A stretch of 64,000 nt of DNA from Anaerotruncus colihominis (GCF_010206195.1 NZ_VIQT01000006.1:62001-126000), one strand, 5' to 3'; positions 18,609-27,472 are shown, counted from the first letter of the stretch. The notes: a model not told the origin generated them from the sequence alone. Program-made: numbers and translations.

Positions 18609-20297
18609 GTGTATATTCGTGCTATCGCCATCTTGCTTTCTTTTCTTTGCCTTACTTTCGCCGTGCCTGTTTACGCGTATGATGAAAATACGCTTGTTTC
18701 CCCGACGGAAGCCGCTGAACCGCTCATCCCCTCGGAGCCGCCCATTTCTGGGGAATCATCCGCCCCCGAGGAATCGTCTGGCTCCGAAACGGTGGAAACT
18801 CAAACTGTTTTTTCCCTGGAGGAACTACAGGATTGGATCAGCCGTTGTAGCTCGATTGGCGGGACAGTTCGTCTTGGCTGTGACCTCACAGTGGAAAAGG
18901 ATACGCGTTGGCAGTATATTGGCTGGGCCGGGCAGCCGGTGATAACAATTGACGCCGGCCCGTACAGCATACGAATCCAGGGGACAATGGAAGTACACCA
19001 AAGTCTTGCATTCGTCGGAGAAGGCGGAGAGAAAGGCGTGCTGCATATTGAACGCGGCGGTCTTTTGGAGTGTCATTCTTCGGTGACCGCGATCAATGGA
19101 TTCGCTGTCTATCAGGAGGAAGGAGCCGTGCTTGTCCTCGATGAGACAGTGCCGGAAGAAACTGTGCATTTCGCGAAACGTCCGGTCGTATGGCCTGCGA
19201 ATGATCTTTTGAATTTTTATCCAAATGTGGATCAGCCTGTAGTGACTCTGCCTTATGAGGGTCCGTTTGATCCCACCGTACTGCCGGACACTTTTCCCAG
19301 TTGTGTCTATCAGAACGGAAAGACCGATTATGAGCTGCATGAGATACCTGTGGAATGGAACCTGTCAGAATATCAGGATGAATTGCGGGAACGAAAACGG
19401 TTTTTGTTGGAAGGGCGTTTTACAGAAGATTTTGAGTCCTATGGCGATCAGCCCCGTTTGCTAATCACCTTTCTGCGGCAGGATGCCGCCGTATTTTTGC
19501 AGTGTGCTGTGCAGGAAAGGCACTCGGCCACCATTTTTGACGCGGGTTATCTGCTTGATGACCCCCATGCGGAGCATTGGCTGGAATCCTCCTATGACGG
19601 AGAAGTCTGGGGAGCTGTCGATAAGGATTTGTTGGAATACTGGTGTGACGAAAACACTGTAGGCCAGGTGGATGTTATGGCAATTTATACCGGAGCCGAC
19701 CTGCCCAATTATTTTTCGGTCGCAGTAGTCGGGCAGGATGGAAAAACGCGCTACTCCGATACCGTTGAAGTGACGGGGCAAAACCAGGTTACCGGCAGTG
19801 ATATCGGCGGGGGGCGTAATGGGGAAACATCCCCCTTTCCACCCGCTCCTCCGGAGAACAGCGGGGGGCTTGGTTCAATCAATCCGGAAGAGGCGCCCGG
19901 CGCCGTATCCCTCGGCAGTTCAGAAGGGAAGCCGCCGCGTCTCTCCGAAACAAATGCGGTTGCCTCAGACAGCGCTGCATCCGCCACAGAACAGCCTCCT
20001 CAGTCCCAAACCCCCGAACCTGTGCCGCAGGCCCCACCTGAACCGGCAAAAGAAAACCTGACCGAACCTACGCCGGATAAATTACCTGCATCTTCAGCAG
20101 TGTCTCCGGTGCTGGACACGGCCGGCATCTCGTCCGTTTCCGAAAGTTCGCCGCCGCAAAAGGCCACCATGTCCCCCCTCCCCACGCAGCCGCATAAGCC
20201 TGCCGTTCCACCGGGAGCGCAGATTATACTTGGATGGACGGTTCTGCTTCTGCTGGGCGCGCCGGTCTATTTTATCCTTACAAAAAGAAAAAAATAA
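18609..20297 (+). CDS. Secreted, membrane-anchored surface protein of unknown function
   Basis: A 562-residue protein with signal peptide (residues 1-23, ending VPVYA), a Ser/Pro/Glu-rich segment, a folded region (about 60-390) that begins like a beta-helix (LEELQDWISRCSSIGGTVRLGCDLTV), a Pro/Ser/Glu-rich spacer (400-530) and a C-terminal membrane helix followed by KRKK. This layout fits a cell-wall-spanning adhesin or sensor ectodomain attached to the membrane. GTG start at 18609 with GAAAGGA 8 bases upstream. Being enclosed between the kinase and the response regulator suggests it is their target or co-sensor. No enzyme motif is seen. Confidence 0.75.
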   Translation: MYIRAIAILLSFLCLTFAVPVYAYDENTLVSPTEAAEPLIPSEPPISGESSAPEESSGSETVETQTVFSLEELQDWISRCSSIGGTVRLGCDLTVEKDTRWQYIGWAGQPVITIDAGPYSIRIQGTMEVHQSLAFVGEGGEKGVLHIERGGLLECHSSVTAINGFAVYQEEGAVLVLDETVPEETVHFAKRPVVWPANDLLNFYPNVDQPVVTLPYEGPFDPTVLPDTFPSCVYQNGKTDYELHEIPVEWNLSEYQDELRERKRFLLEGRFTEDFESYGDQPRLLITFLRQDAAVFLQCAVQERHSATIFDAGYLLDDPHAEHWLESSYDGEVWGAVDKDLLEYWCDENTVGQVDVMAIYTGADLPNYFSVAVVGQDGKTRYSDTVEVTGQNQVTGSDIGGGRNGETSPFPPAPPENSGGLGSINPEEAPGAVSLGSSEGKPPRLSETNAVASDSAASATEQPPQSQTPEPVPQAPPEPAKENLTEPTPDKLPASSAVSPVLDTAGISSVSESSPPQKATMSPLPTQPHKPAVPPGAQIILGWTVLLLLGAPVYFILTKRKK

Positions 20298-20313
20298 GCT
20301 GTACATACCCGCT

Positions 20314-20352
20314 AAAAAACAGCGCTTTCATCATTTGAAAGCGCTGTTTTTT
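20314..20352. terminator. Bidirectional terminator
   Basis: A perfect 17-bp stem with A-run before and T-run after (20314-20330 with 20336-20352), loop TCATT. It separates the surface-protein gene from the response-regulator gene that converges on it. Confidence 0.85.
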
Positions 20353-20485
20353 ATAGATTGCTGCAATCTATAAAAAATTGATCATCCATACCGTCTTGTA
20401 ACGCGGGGTCGTTTGATTAAAAGTCGCCTGCCCGCTCTGCGGGCAGATACTCAAAAAATAGTTGCTTCGAAACAATTTTTTACAA
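20349..20485 (+). repeat. Dispersed repeat family B, copy 1
   Basis: About 137 bases. Left, an AT-rich palindrome (TATAGATTG...CAATCTATAAAAAATTG); middle, CGCGGGGTCGTTTGATTAAAA and the palindrome CTGCCCGCTCTGCGGGCAG; right, AAAAAATAGTTGC...CAATTTTTT. Copies occur at 51908-51995 and 53799-53920. It is non-coding and runs into the last codons of the response regulator. Confidence 0.75.
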
Positions 20486-21172
20486 ATTTTCCGATTCTAT
20501 GGGATTTTCAATGAAGCAATATCCTTTGCGCGGGACGGTCCTGATATAATTTTTCCGTCCGCAGGCCGCTGCAAGTTTCTGCCGCATCAGTGCGATCTGC
20601 ACCTGTAAATTATGCCGTCCTCCCATGATCGGCTCATTCCAAACCTCATGATAGATTTGTTCATAGCTGAACACATGGCCGGGATTACGCGCGAGAAAGG
20701 ATATAATGTCAAACTGAAGCGCTGAAAAATCCAATTGATTTCCGTTATAAGTAATCTCCCGCGCGTTTAGATCGATTTTGAGAGAACCGAAAACCAGCGC
20801 CTTCTCATCGCTGTTTCGGCAACCAATCCGGGCTTTGACGCGCAGCTCCAATTCCCGAATCTGATAGGGCTTTCCAAGATAGTCCACACCGCCTTCCAGA
20901 AAACTGCGGATACGGATTTCATCCTGTGTCAAGCCGGAAAGGAAGATAACAGGCGGGCCATCCTGCCGGCAAATTTTCCGGCACACACTGAACCCATCCA
21001 TATCCGGCAAATCAATATCTAAAATAATGCAGTCGAATGTCATTTCCTCTATAAATTGCAGCGCGCGGGATGCTGTTTGCGCACAGCAGATATCAAAGCC
21101 GCAGTTTTCAAAATAGCGCCGGTTAAATTGCAGAATTTCCGGATCGTCATCTATAAAAAGCAGCTTTGACAT
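20480..21172 (-). CDS. OmpR/PhoB-type response regulator
   Basis: A 230-residue two-domain regulator. The receiver domain has the acidic pocket Asp8-Asp10, the phospho-acceptor Asp52 (IILDIDLPDMDG) and Lys101 (YLGKPY). The C-terminal winged helix (about 130-225) has typical Trans_reg_C residues (YEQIYHEVWNEP; VQIALMRQKL; YIRTVPRKGYCF). The likely partner is the histidine kinase at 16566-18578 on the same strand, although a convergent gene and a terminator lie between the two. Confidence 0.92.
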   Translation of the reverse strand: MSKLLFIDDDPEILQFNRRYFENCGFDICCAQTASRALQFIEEMTFDCIILDIDLPDMDGFSVCRKICRQDGPPVIFLSGLTQDEIRIRSFLEGGVDYLGKPYQIRELELRVKARIGCRNSDEKALVFGSLKIDLNAREITYNGNQLDFSALQFDIISFLARNPGHVFSYEQIYHEVWNEPIMGGRHNLQVQIALMRQKLAAACGRKNYIRTVPRKGYCFIENPIESENL

Positions 21173-21215
21173 GCTTTCTCCTCCGTTCTTGTTTTCACTG
21201 GGCTGGGAATTGGGC

Positions 21216-21392
21216 TATGATACCACAGCAGCAAGCCCTTTCGGGCTTGTCTGCCGCAAAGCGGCAGAGAAACCGGCTTTGCCGGTTTTGGCTGTGGTGT
21301 AACATGCGCAGTCTGCTTCTTTGCAGCGGGTGCCGCCAGACGGCGGCTGCAAACGGCAAAGCCGTTTGCACTGCGCATATTATACCATAAAA
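21216..21392 (+). repeat. Dispersed palindromic repeat family C, copy 1
   Basis: About 175 bases made of short hairpins in series: AAGCCCTTTCGGGCTT, GCCGCAAAGCGGC, AACCGGCTTTGCCGGTT, CAAACGGCAAAGCCGTTTG. The order and wording match 52019-52220 closely (most positions identical by eye) and, inverted, 56402-56640. It fills most of the 357-base gap between the response regulator and the TIM-barrel gene. Confidence 0.75.
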
Positions 21393-21529
21393 TGAAGTGG
21401 ACAAAATTCGACAAAAATCAATTTTCTATCAATTTTAAATATTTCTGCTGTAACTGAAAAAATAATTCGTTATAATATGATAAAAAACCGGAACAATTCC
21501 AAGCAAATCCTTTCAATGGGGGAGTTTGA

Positions 21530-22297
21530 ATGATTCTTGTCCAACCAGCAGCAGAAAATATGGAGGACTATATCGCTATTATAAAGCGTGAAAACCTCTG
21601 GATTGAGATACTCGACCTTTCCTTCCCGGAGGTGATGGACAATCGGGAACTTTATACATACAGTAAAAAATATCCGCCCCATCGCTGCCGGACGCTTTAT
21701 GGCACCTTTATGGATATCAATATCGCCAGCAGAGATCAGGAAATTCGGAGGATTTCCCAGGAACGTTGCCGGCAAAGCTGTGAGATTGCCAAAATCTTTG
21801 GTATACGCCAAGTAATTTTTTCCACCGGACTTTATACTGATCGGAATATTTATGATTGGATAGTATTAAATGCAGCCTTTTTTCGAGGGCTTGCGATTGA
21901 ATTTGACCTACAGATCTATCTGAAAAATTTTATGGACAGAAGTCCAGAACCACTTTACCGCCTTTTGGAAACCGCTGGAGAACCCCGGCTAAAAGCTTGC
22001 CTGGATTTTGGCCGGATTACACACACCCAATTCCCTGCGGAAGCATGGGTCAAGCTTTTGCGTAAACATATTGGTTATATCCATCTGAGCGAGCGAAATC
22101 ACCTGTTCGGCAGCCGTCTGGCGTTTGGGGATGGCCGCAACGACTGGGAGCGGATCAGCAAACTATGCAAACTCTTGGCATGTGAAGTCAAAGACCTTCC
22201 TGTGACAATCCTGGCCGGTTCGCCACATCAGTTGGAACGGTCTCTGCGATTCTTAAAAGATCATTTATACTTTCCTTGCGCGTCTTTTTCACGCTAA
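21530..22297 (+). CDS. Xylose-isomerase-like TIM-barrel protein
   Basis: A 255-residue protein of the sugar-phosphate isomerase/epimerase (AP_endonuc_2) fold. Visible strand ends include IEILDLSF, FGIRQVIFSTG, LKACLDFGRITHT and IGYIHLSERN. Several residues that normally bind the metal (Glu, Asp, His) have possible counterparts (CLDFGRITH, HLSE), but the sequence is divergent and shorter than usual. GGGGG lies 7 bases before ATG 21530. Function unknown; near the right end of the feoB insertion. Confidence 0.6.
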   Translation: MILVQPAAENMEDYIAIIKRENLWIEILDLSFPEVMDNRELYTYSKKYPPHRCRTLYGTFMDINIASRDQEIRRISQERCRQSCEIAKIFGIRQVIFSTGLYTDRNIYDWIVLNAAFFRGLAIEFDLQIYLKNFMDRSPEPLYRLLETAGEPRLKACLDFGRITHTQFPAEAWVKLLRKHIGYIHLSERNHLFGSRLAFGDGRNDWERISKLCKLLACEVKDLPVTILAGSPHQLERSLRFLKDHLYFPCASFSR

Positions 22298-22321
22298 GCC
22301 AATAAAAGGAGCATATTAAAA

Positions 22322-22519
22322 ATGAAAAAGAGAGACTATGAATTTCTTTTTTTAATTTTACGCCTCTTTTTATGCGCTGTAACCGGCAGTCTGGTGGCAT
22401 GGTGGGTCTTGCCGGATGTCTATGCACAGCGCAATTATTTTGCGGTTGGCGGGGAATGGGTTTTGATTTTGGCAGCATCCATCGCGCCCTTGGCGTGTTT
22501 GCGCAAAGGCTTGAAATAA
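22322..22519 (+). CDS. Small two-helix membrane protein, unknown function
   Basis: 65 residues with two hydrophobic segments (about 9-28 and 42-57) separated by a short polar loop. It has AAAAGGAG 12 bases before ATG 22322 and follows the TIM-barrel gene by 24 bases, so the two may be one unit. It is the last gene before the right boundary of the insertion. Confidence 0.6.
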   Translation: MKKRDYEFLFLILRLFLCAVTGSLVAWWVLPDVYAQRNYFAVGGEWVLILAASIAPLACLRKGLK

Positions 22520-22549
22520 AAGCAACGCCTTTGGTCCCCGCGACAGTTT

Positions 22550-24007
22550 TCAAAATTTTTTCAGCCTTGAAAAGCGCATTTGTTTCCATTCATATGGTTG
22601 CGGTAATCGCCCATTGCAGGGGACAAAATTGTTTGTTATAATTGCGATCAACCGTTCACGCGGCGAATCGATGATCCGGCATCCGGTAACGCCGGCTGCA
22701 TTGCATCCAAAGCCCATACACATGGTTAACGCCTGTTTGCCGCAGGCGTTGCACCTTTGGAAACACCGGTCGAGGTTGAAGGCAATGCGCGGCAGATATC
22801 CGGAATCTTCCAGAAGCGTAAACAGAGGAAAAAAGATCGCCATTGGCGGCAGCATCACACTGATAACCCAGGCAAGCACGCGATAAACACCGTCCACCAG
22901 CGCCCCCGTTAACCATACAGGGGCGTTAAGCATCTCAAAAAAAGCCGTCAGGTGCGGCTGCAAGCCGAACAGCGCCTGTGACAATAACTGCGACGGTCGA
23001 TTTGCGCCTGCAATTGTCAACCAGAAAACAACCGCAAGCATCAGCAACATTGCTGGAATTCCTGTAGCACGGCTCGTCAAGATGCGGTCAAGGCGGCGGT
23101 CAAAACTGTTATAATCGACCCGTTCAAAACGGATCGCATCGGAACAAACCTCCTCAGCATGTAATACAATAGAGGATACGACCATGTCGCCGAGCTGTTC
23201 TTCGGATATACCTGCTGCCTGTAGCCCTTCACGAGCTTGACGCAGCGCGTTTAAAACCGTCTCATCCGCAATTGGATCAGCGCCTCTTTGACGCAAAGCT
23301 GCAATCAGCGGGGCATCGTCGCACAGGAGCCGCAGCGCGATCCAACGGGCCGGCAATCCGCCGCAATCCGCAAGCAACGGTGTAAGCAGCTCCAATGCCT
23401 GTTCCACAACCTTCGGATAGCGAATCCGGCGCGCAGGCGCAATCTTTAGATCGGCGGCGCGTCCGACTGCGTCTAAAAGCGTATCCAATCCTTCCCGCCC
23501 GCGTGCACTCACCGGAATCACCGGCACGCCCAGCCGTTCCTCCAACAAATCAAAATCAATATGGATTTGTTTGCGGCGCGCCTCGTCCATCAGATTGACG
23601 CAAATGACAGCACGACCTGTGATTTCCAGGGTTTGCAGCACCAAATTCATATTGCGTTCCAAGCAAGTTGCGTCACAGACTACAATGGTTGCATCCGCTC
23701 CGCCAAAACAGATAAAGTCGCGCGCTACTTCCTCCTCTGCGGAATGCGCCATCAGCGAATATGTACCTGGTATATCAACCAGTACATAAGACCGGTTACG
23801 ATACAGGCAGCGTCCCTGCGCGTTCGTTACAGTTTTACCAGGCCAGTTTCCGGTATGTTGTTTCAAGCCGGTTAGTTGGTTGAATACCGTGCTTTTTCCT
23901 ACATTCGGATTGCCCGCCAACGCTATAACTGTATCGCCATCGCCGCGCACAACTGAAAATATCTCATCCAACGTTCGCTTTCCCGTGGATTCGGATGTCA
24001 AGCCCAT
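22550..24007 (-). pseudogene. feoB: feoB, 5' fragment (G domain and first Gate of ferrous iron transporter B)
   Basis: The first ~466 residues are FeoB. G1 GNPNVGKS at residues 32-39, G3 DIPGTYSL, G4 NLMD and G5-like VSARG make a complete GTPase; helical GDI and the first membrane helices follow, then the first Gate motif (GFGCNAAGVTGCRI). It breaks after NNFVPCNG at 22610; the last ~20 codons (from the Arg of NGR) are read from the inserted element and stop at 22550. The missing half is at 3633-4376. FeoB needs both halves of its membrane domain, so Fe2+ uptake by this locus should be off while the element is in place. Confidence 0.92.
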
Positions 24008-24046
24008 TTATAATCGCCCCTTATATCTGATGGTGGTTACAATTTG

Positions 24047-24295
24047 TTAAACAGCCTGATTACAGCGCACCAATATGTTTCCAGAATCCTCTGAGCGCAG
24101 CGCGATTACCGTGCCCCTGATGTAATAGGCAATCGGATCGCCGGCTGGACTTTTTTGAAGGCACTCGATATCTGTTCCTTCAATCAGGCCGATATCCTGG
24201 AGCCTGCGGCGCATCGCTCCGGTTGTAAAAAGCCCGGTCACACGCGCGATAGACCCTTCAGGCACGCGATTGAGCGGGATAATTGATTCATGCAT
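24047..24295 (-). CDS. feoA: FeoA domain protein
   Basis: An 82-residue SH3-like cytoplasmic partner of FeoB with family residues (MRRRLQDIGLIEGTDIECL; DPIAYYIRGTVIALR). It lies 39 bases upstream of feoB on the same strand, the standard feoAB order. It remains intact although feoB is split. Confidence 0.9.
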   Translation of the reverse strand: MHESIIPLNRVPEGSIARVTGLFTTGAMRRRLQDIGLIEGTDIECLQKSPAGDPIAYYIRGTVIALRSEDSGNILVRCNQAV

Positions 24296-24472
24296 GTTAT
24301 CTTCTCCAAATCTGTATAAGTTTCCGGGTCTTCGTGGATGGACCCTTATTAGCCTATTCGCAAGGCGGCGGGAATGCTACAGCCCCAATGTTGATCAATC
24401 TGTTTACATCATTGTTATCGATTTTGTTACTGGTTTGGCAGCGCAGCAAACGGCACAAAATCCAAGGCTCTT

Positions 24473-24514
24473 AAAAAAAGCGGTGAGAAACCAACTGTTT
24501 CTCACCGCTTTTTT
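24473..24514. terminator. Bidirectional terminator
   Basis: A-run plus AGCGGTGAGAAAC stem, loop CAACT, complementary arm and T-run. It ends the leftward transcript of the gene at 24502-24858; the hairpin overlaps that stop codon. The 180 bases between here and feoA should hold the feoA promoter. Confidence 0.85.
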
Positions 24515-24858
24515 CTATCCGGGTTGAGCCGGTATGCTCCATTATCCAGAAGCAGCTCGCCTCTTTGCATCATTGATTCAAGCAATTGTCCAGCAAATGT
24601 GTGTACATCACGAACCACCGCACGATTTTTCGTATAAAACAAGGAGGCATGAATACCAGAAAGCTTTTCCTCAAGCTGCGCGCGCGTCATGGGGCCTTTC
24701 TTTTTAAGCGTCCTGCGGATCGCCGCCTCTCCCTTGCGATAAAGCATTGCAAGCAAATCGTCCTGCTGACGGCTGCTTTTGACAAGGCCCCATCCGTAGA
24801 TGATCATGGTTACAACCGCAAACGCAAGCACCCAAAGAATGATTTCAAGCGTGCTCAC
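24502..24858 (-). CDS. Small membrane-anchored protein with winged-helix-like domain
   Basis: 118 residues: one N-terminal membrane helix (about residues 5-24), then a basic, helical region (RTLKKKGPMTRAQLEEKLSGI...LLLDNGAYRL) that looks like a winged-helix fold. GTG 24858 is preferred because GGAGG lies 6 bases upstream; it overlaps the PqqD-like gene by 14 bases. The overlap implies coupled translation and joint function. No named family recognised. Confidence 0.65.
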   Translation of the reverse strand: MSTLEIILWVLAFAVVTMIIYGWGLVKSSRQQDDLLAMLYRKGEAAIRRTLKKKGPMTRAQLEEKLSGIHASLFYTKNRAVVRDVHTFAGQLLESMMQRGELLLDNGAYRLNPDRKKR

Positions 24859-25216
24859 AGGCCGCCTCCTTCCAGCAGATAAAGCCATGCCCTTTCAATA
24901 TTTCAAAAAATTTGATCAGCCGGTCAAGCAACGGATCCGCCTTTTTCCCAAAGCGCAGCCCCACCTCCCCGGAAATGTCAAACACACTGCGTTCGCCATC
25001 AATCAGCAGCCAGACAAAGCTTCCATATTGATCCAGATCGATATAACTCTGCCGCGGCCGGTGGAAAAATTTCTGTGCGATCCAATTGTAAAAGCCGGTA
25101 TTTGTAACCGTCACCGTCACAATCCCGTTGTCGGACTGACTCCAGGGCATATCCGGATTTTTAATCGGGATGTAATCAAGATAATTTTTTGTGACGCGTC
25201 TCGTTTTCTTTGCCAA
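24845..25216 (-). CDS. PqqD-like protein without a radical-SAM partner
   Basis: A 123-residue protein whose second half matches the PqqD peptide-chaperone fold (GSFVWLLIDGERSVFDISGEV...LDRLIKFFEILKGHGFI). PqqD domains usually bind a ribosomal precursor peptide (RiPP) and deliver it to a radical-SAM enzyme. None is adjacent here. The start is TTG 25216, nine bases after GGGGG; no better in-frame start is seen. It lies between the OPT transporter gene and a small membrane protein on the same strand. Confidence 0.78.
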   Translation of the reverse strand: MAKKTRRVTKNYLDYIPIKNPDMPWSQSDNGIVTVTVTNTGFYNWIAQKFFHRPRQSYIDLDQYGSFVWLLIDGERSVFDISGEVGLRFGKKADPLLDRLIKFFEILKGHGFICWKEAACEHA

Positions 25217-25238
25217 TCGGTCATACCCCCATTGAAAG

Positions 25239-25267
25239 CGGACGCCGGGTCTGGGACCCGGCGTCCG
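25239..25267 (-). terminator. Hairpin between the OPT and PqqD-like genes
   Basis: 13-bp GC-rich stem (25239-25251 with 25255-25267) and 3-base loop. On the minus strand it is followed by a short CTTTC only, so partial read-through into the PqqD-like gene is expected. Confidence 0.65.
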
Positions 25268-25289
25268 TTCTAACGTCTATTGCATCTAC

Positions 25290-27215
25290 TTATTTTTCAT
25301 CGGATTTGCGCCAGATCGTGAACTTGAGAACTGTGAGCAAAAGCAGCGCAAAGACGATCAAACCACCGATCTGTCCGATTGAAAGCCGATCGGAAACATC
25401 GATCACGTCGCCAAGGCTGACCGATGTGCCATCCAGCAGCTTCTTTACAGGGATGACCGCAAAAACCGCCAGCAGGATACCGACAAGCCCTTCACCCGCG
25501 ATCATGCCGGACATATACAAGACGCCCGAATCGATCGCCGCTTTGCGCGCCTTTTCGCTTTTAAACTTACGCTTGTCAAACCAAAGACGGATCAGGCCGC
25601 CCACCATGATCGGCGTGGACAGGTGGATTGGCAGATAAAGGCCGACTGCAAACGGTAGCACGGGAATCCCAAGGATTTCAATAGCAATGCCGATGCCAAC
25701 ACCCACAAAAACAAGCGTCCAGGGCAGATTGCCCTCCATAACGCCCTCAACGACCATCTTCATCAGCATGGCCTGTGGAGCCGGCAGCATTTGGGAACCA
25801 TAGCCCCACGCACTGTCAAGCAGATAGAGCACGCCGCCGATGGCAATCGCGGAGGCGACAACGCCGACCAGCTCGCCGTACTGCTGCTTGCGCGGCGTGG
25901 CGCCGACAATGTAGCCGGTTTTGAGATCCTGAGACGTATCGCCCGCGATGGCCGCGATGATGCAGATGACAGAGCCGATCGCGATCGCGCCCATCATGCC
26001 GCTCTGGCCGGACGAGCCGGTCGATTTGAGCAGGATGGTCGAAATGAGCAGCGTGGCGATCGCCATACCGGAAACCGGGTTGTTGGACGAACCAACCAGA
26101 CCAACGAGCCGCGACGACACCGTTGCAAAGAAGAAACCGAAGAGCGCGATACAGACCGCACCGATCAATGTGACTGGAATCGGCGGGAACAGCCAGATGA
26201 ACACAATCGTCAGAACGATCAGAATCAGAATAATCCCCATATTCATGTCCTGATCGGTCCGCAGCCCGCTGGATTCATTCTTGTTGCGGTAACTGCTCAT
26301 AGCCTGTGCGAAGGTGCGCACAATCAGCGGCAGGGATTTAATCAGGCTCATGATGCCGCCCGCAGCAACCGCGCCCGCGCCAATGTATTTGATGTAATTT
26401 GTCCAGATAGAGAAAGAGTCCATCTCGGAAATCGGTACGGATCCGGGGAACAGAACGGTATCAATGCCGAACAGAGCGATCAGCGGCATAAGCACAAACC
26501 AGCTTGTCACGCCGCCGGCCAGCATATAGGATGAAATACGCGGCCCGCAGATATAACCGACGCCGGCCAGCGCAGGCAGAATGTCCATGCCGATGCCGGA
26601 GCCTTTATATGCGGTCACTTCATAGTGCACCTCGCTCGGGAAGATCTTCAGGCCATCCGCAATGAACTTATACAGCGCGGCAATCCCCAACCCGGCAAAC
26701 ACGGTGCCGGCTTTGGCGCCGCCCTCTTCACCGGCGAGCAAGACCTCGGCGCAGGCGGTTCCTTCCGGATAGGGAAGCACGCCGTGCTCCTTTACAATCA
26801 GCGCTGAGCGCAGCGGCACCATAAACAAGACGCCAAGAATGCCGCCGCAAAGAGCGATCAAAGCGATCTCAATGAGGGAGGGCGCGCCCTGTCCCCATTC
26901 CTTCATCCACATGAACATGGCGGGCAATGTAAAAATCGCGCCCGCCGCGACCGATTCACCAGCGGAGCCGATCGTTTGAACCATATTGTTTTCCAGGATC
27001 GATTCACGATGCAGGATCACGCGGATGATTCCCATCGAGATAACAGCCGCGGGAATCGAGGCCGAAACCGTCATGCCGACGCGCAGGCCCAGATAGGCGT
27101 TTGCACCGCCAAACAGCACAGCCAGAATCACACCGATTACAATCGATGTCGCCGTAAATTCGGGAACGATTTTCTCCGCCGGTATGAACGGCTTGAAGCT
27201 GGACTTCTCCTCCAT
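25290..27215 (-). CDS. OPT-family oligopeptide transporter
   Basis: A 641-residue membrane protein with about 15 hydrophobic segments, of the OPT family (proton-driven import of small peptides or metal chelates). Hallmarks: FTATSIVIGVILAVLFGGANAYLGLRVGMTVSASIPAAVISMG near the N-terminus and ASAIAIGGVLYLLDSAWGYGSQMLPAPQA. I chose ATG 27215 (AAAGGAAG upstream); the frame is open 48 codons further but that part is Cys-rich and without a ribosome site. The upstream PepV gene on the same strand suggests a path for uptake and cleavage of short peptides. Confidence 0.92.
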   Translation of the reverse strand: MEEKSSFKPFIPAEKIVPEFTATSIVIGVILAVLFGGANAYLGLRVGMTVSASIPAAVISMGIIRVILHRESILENNMVQTIGSAGESVAAGAIFTLPAMFMWMKEWGQGAPSLIEIALIALCGGILGVLFMVPLRSALIVKEHGVLPYPEGTACAEVLLAGEEGGAKAGTVFAGLGIAALYKFIADGLKIFPSEVHYEVTAYKGSGIGMDILPALAGVGYICGPRISSYMLAGGVTSWFVLMPLIALFGIDTVLFPGSVPISEMDSFSIWTNYIKYIGAGAVAAGGIMSLIKSLPLIVRTFAQAMSSYRNKNESSGLRTDQDMNMGIILILIVLTIVFIWLFPPIPVTLIGAVCIALFGFFFATVSSRLVGLVGSSNNPVSGMAIATLLISTILLKSTGSSGQSGMMGAIAIGSVICIIAAIAGDTSQDLKTGYIVGATPRKQQYGELVGVVASAIAIGGVLYLLDSAWGYGSQMLPAPQAMLMKMVVEGVMEGNLPWTLVFVGVGIGIAIEILGIPVLPFAVGLYLPIHLSTPIMVGGLIRLWFDKRKFKSEKARKAAIDSGVLYMSGMIAGEGLVGILLAVFAVIPVKKLLDGTSVSLGDVIDVSDRLSIGQIGGLIVFALLLLTVLKFTIWRKSDEK

Positions 27216-27310
27216 TAAACAACCACTTCCTTTTTCTTTTCCCTTTTGCATGCCGCATACAGCGCAACATAACCACAGCCGGCGTTTCCCTGTACCGCCA
27301 TCCAAGGTCA

Positions 27311-27359
27311 GTTGCATTTGCAACGGTAACAGTATACCACAATTTTCCGTGACTTCCAA
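27311..27359 (-). promoter_or_regulatory. Promoter and candidate operator of the OPT gene
   Basis: On the minus strand TTGGAA (27359-27354), 17-base spacer, extended -10 TGG-TATACT (27336-27331). GTTGCAAATGCAAC, an inverted repeat with 6-base arms, follows at 27324-27311 near the start point and could bind a regulator. Confidence 0.6.
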
Positions 27360-27472
27360 CGCAGTTGGAATAAAATATCCATTTTTGTCGAAAAAGTATG
27401 ATTATCCATAATTTTTCTGTAGGAATTGTGCAGCGTTACGGCAATGCATTAACGAAATAAGCAAACACATTA

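Larger units (their letters stand above)
4374..22612. mobile_element. 18.2-kb serine-recombinase element inserted in feoB
   Basis: The two halves of feoB abut this interval. On the minus strand the 5' half ends ...FVPCNG at GGG 22612-22610, and the 3' half resumes at GGG 4376-4374 followed by codons for EAFPTLIAI. Joining within the shared GGG restores one open feoB frame; shifting by one base either way does not. The left boundary carries a large serine recombinase reading outward into feoB. The cargo spans 6.2-22.5 kb. No conjugation or phage genes are visible, so it is best described as a mobilisable or passive integrative element. The exact crossover bases are inferred; FeoB proteins usually have one residue between NG and FP whereas the join gives two. 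Confidence 0.82.

Noticed and set aside
4374..22612. Element considered as a prophage or conjugative element
   Set aside because: No capsid, tail, lysis, relaxase, VirB4/FtsK-type or replication genes are seen; only the serine recombinase and a small partner.
25791..26534. Plus-strand ORF of 247 codons opposite the OPT gene
   Set aside because: Its protein is very rich in Arg/Asp/His/Gln with no domain, a pattern typical of the antisense of a membrane protein; the OPT frame is well conserved.
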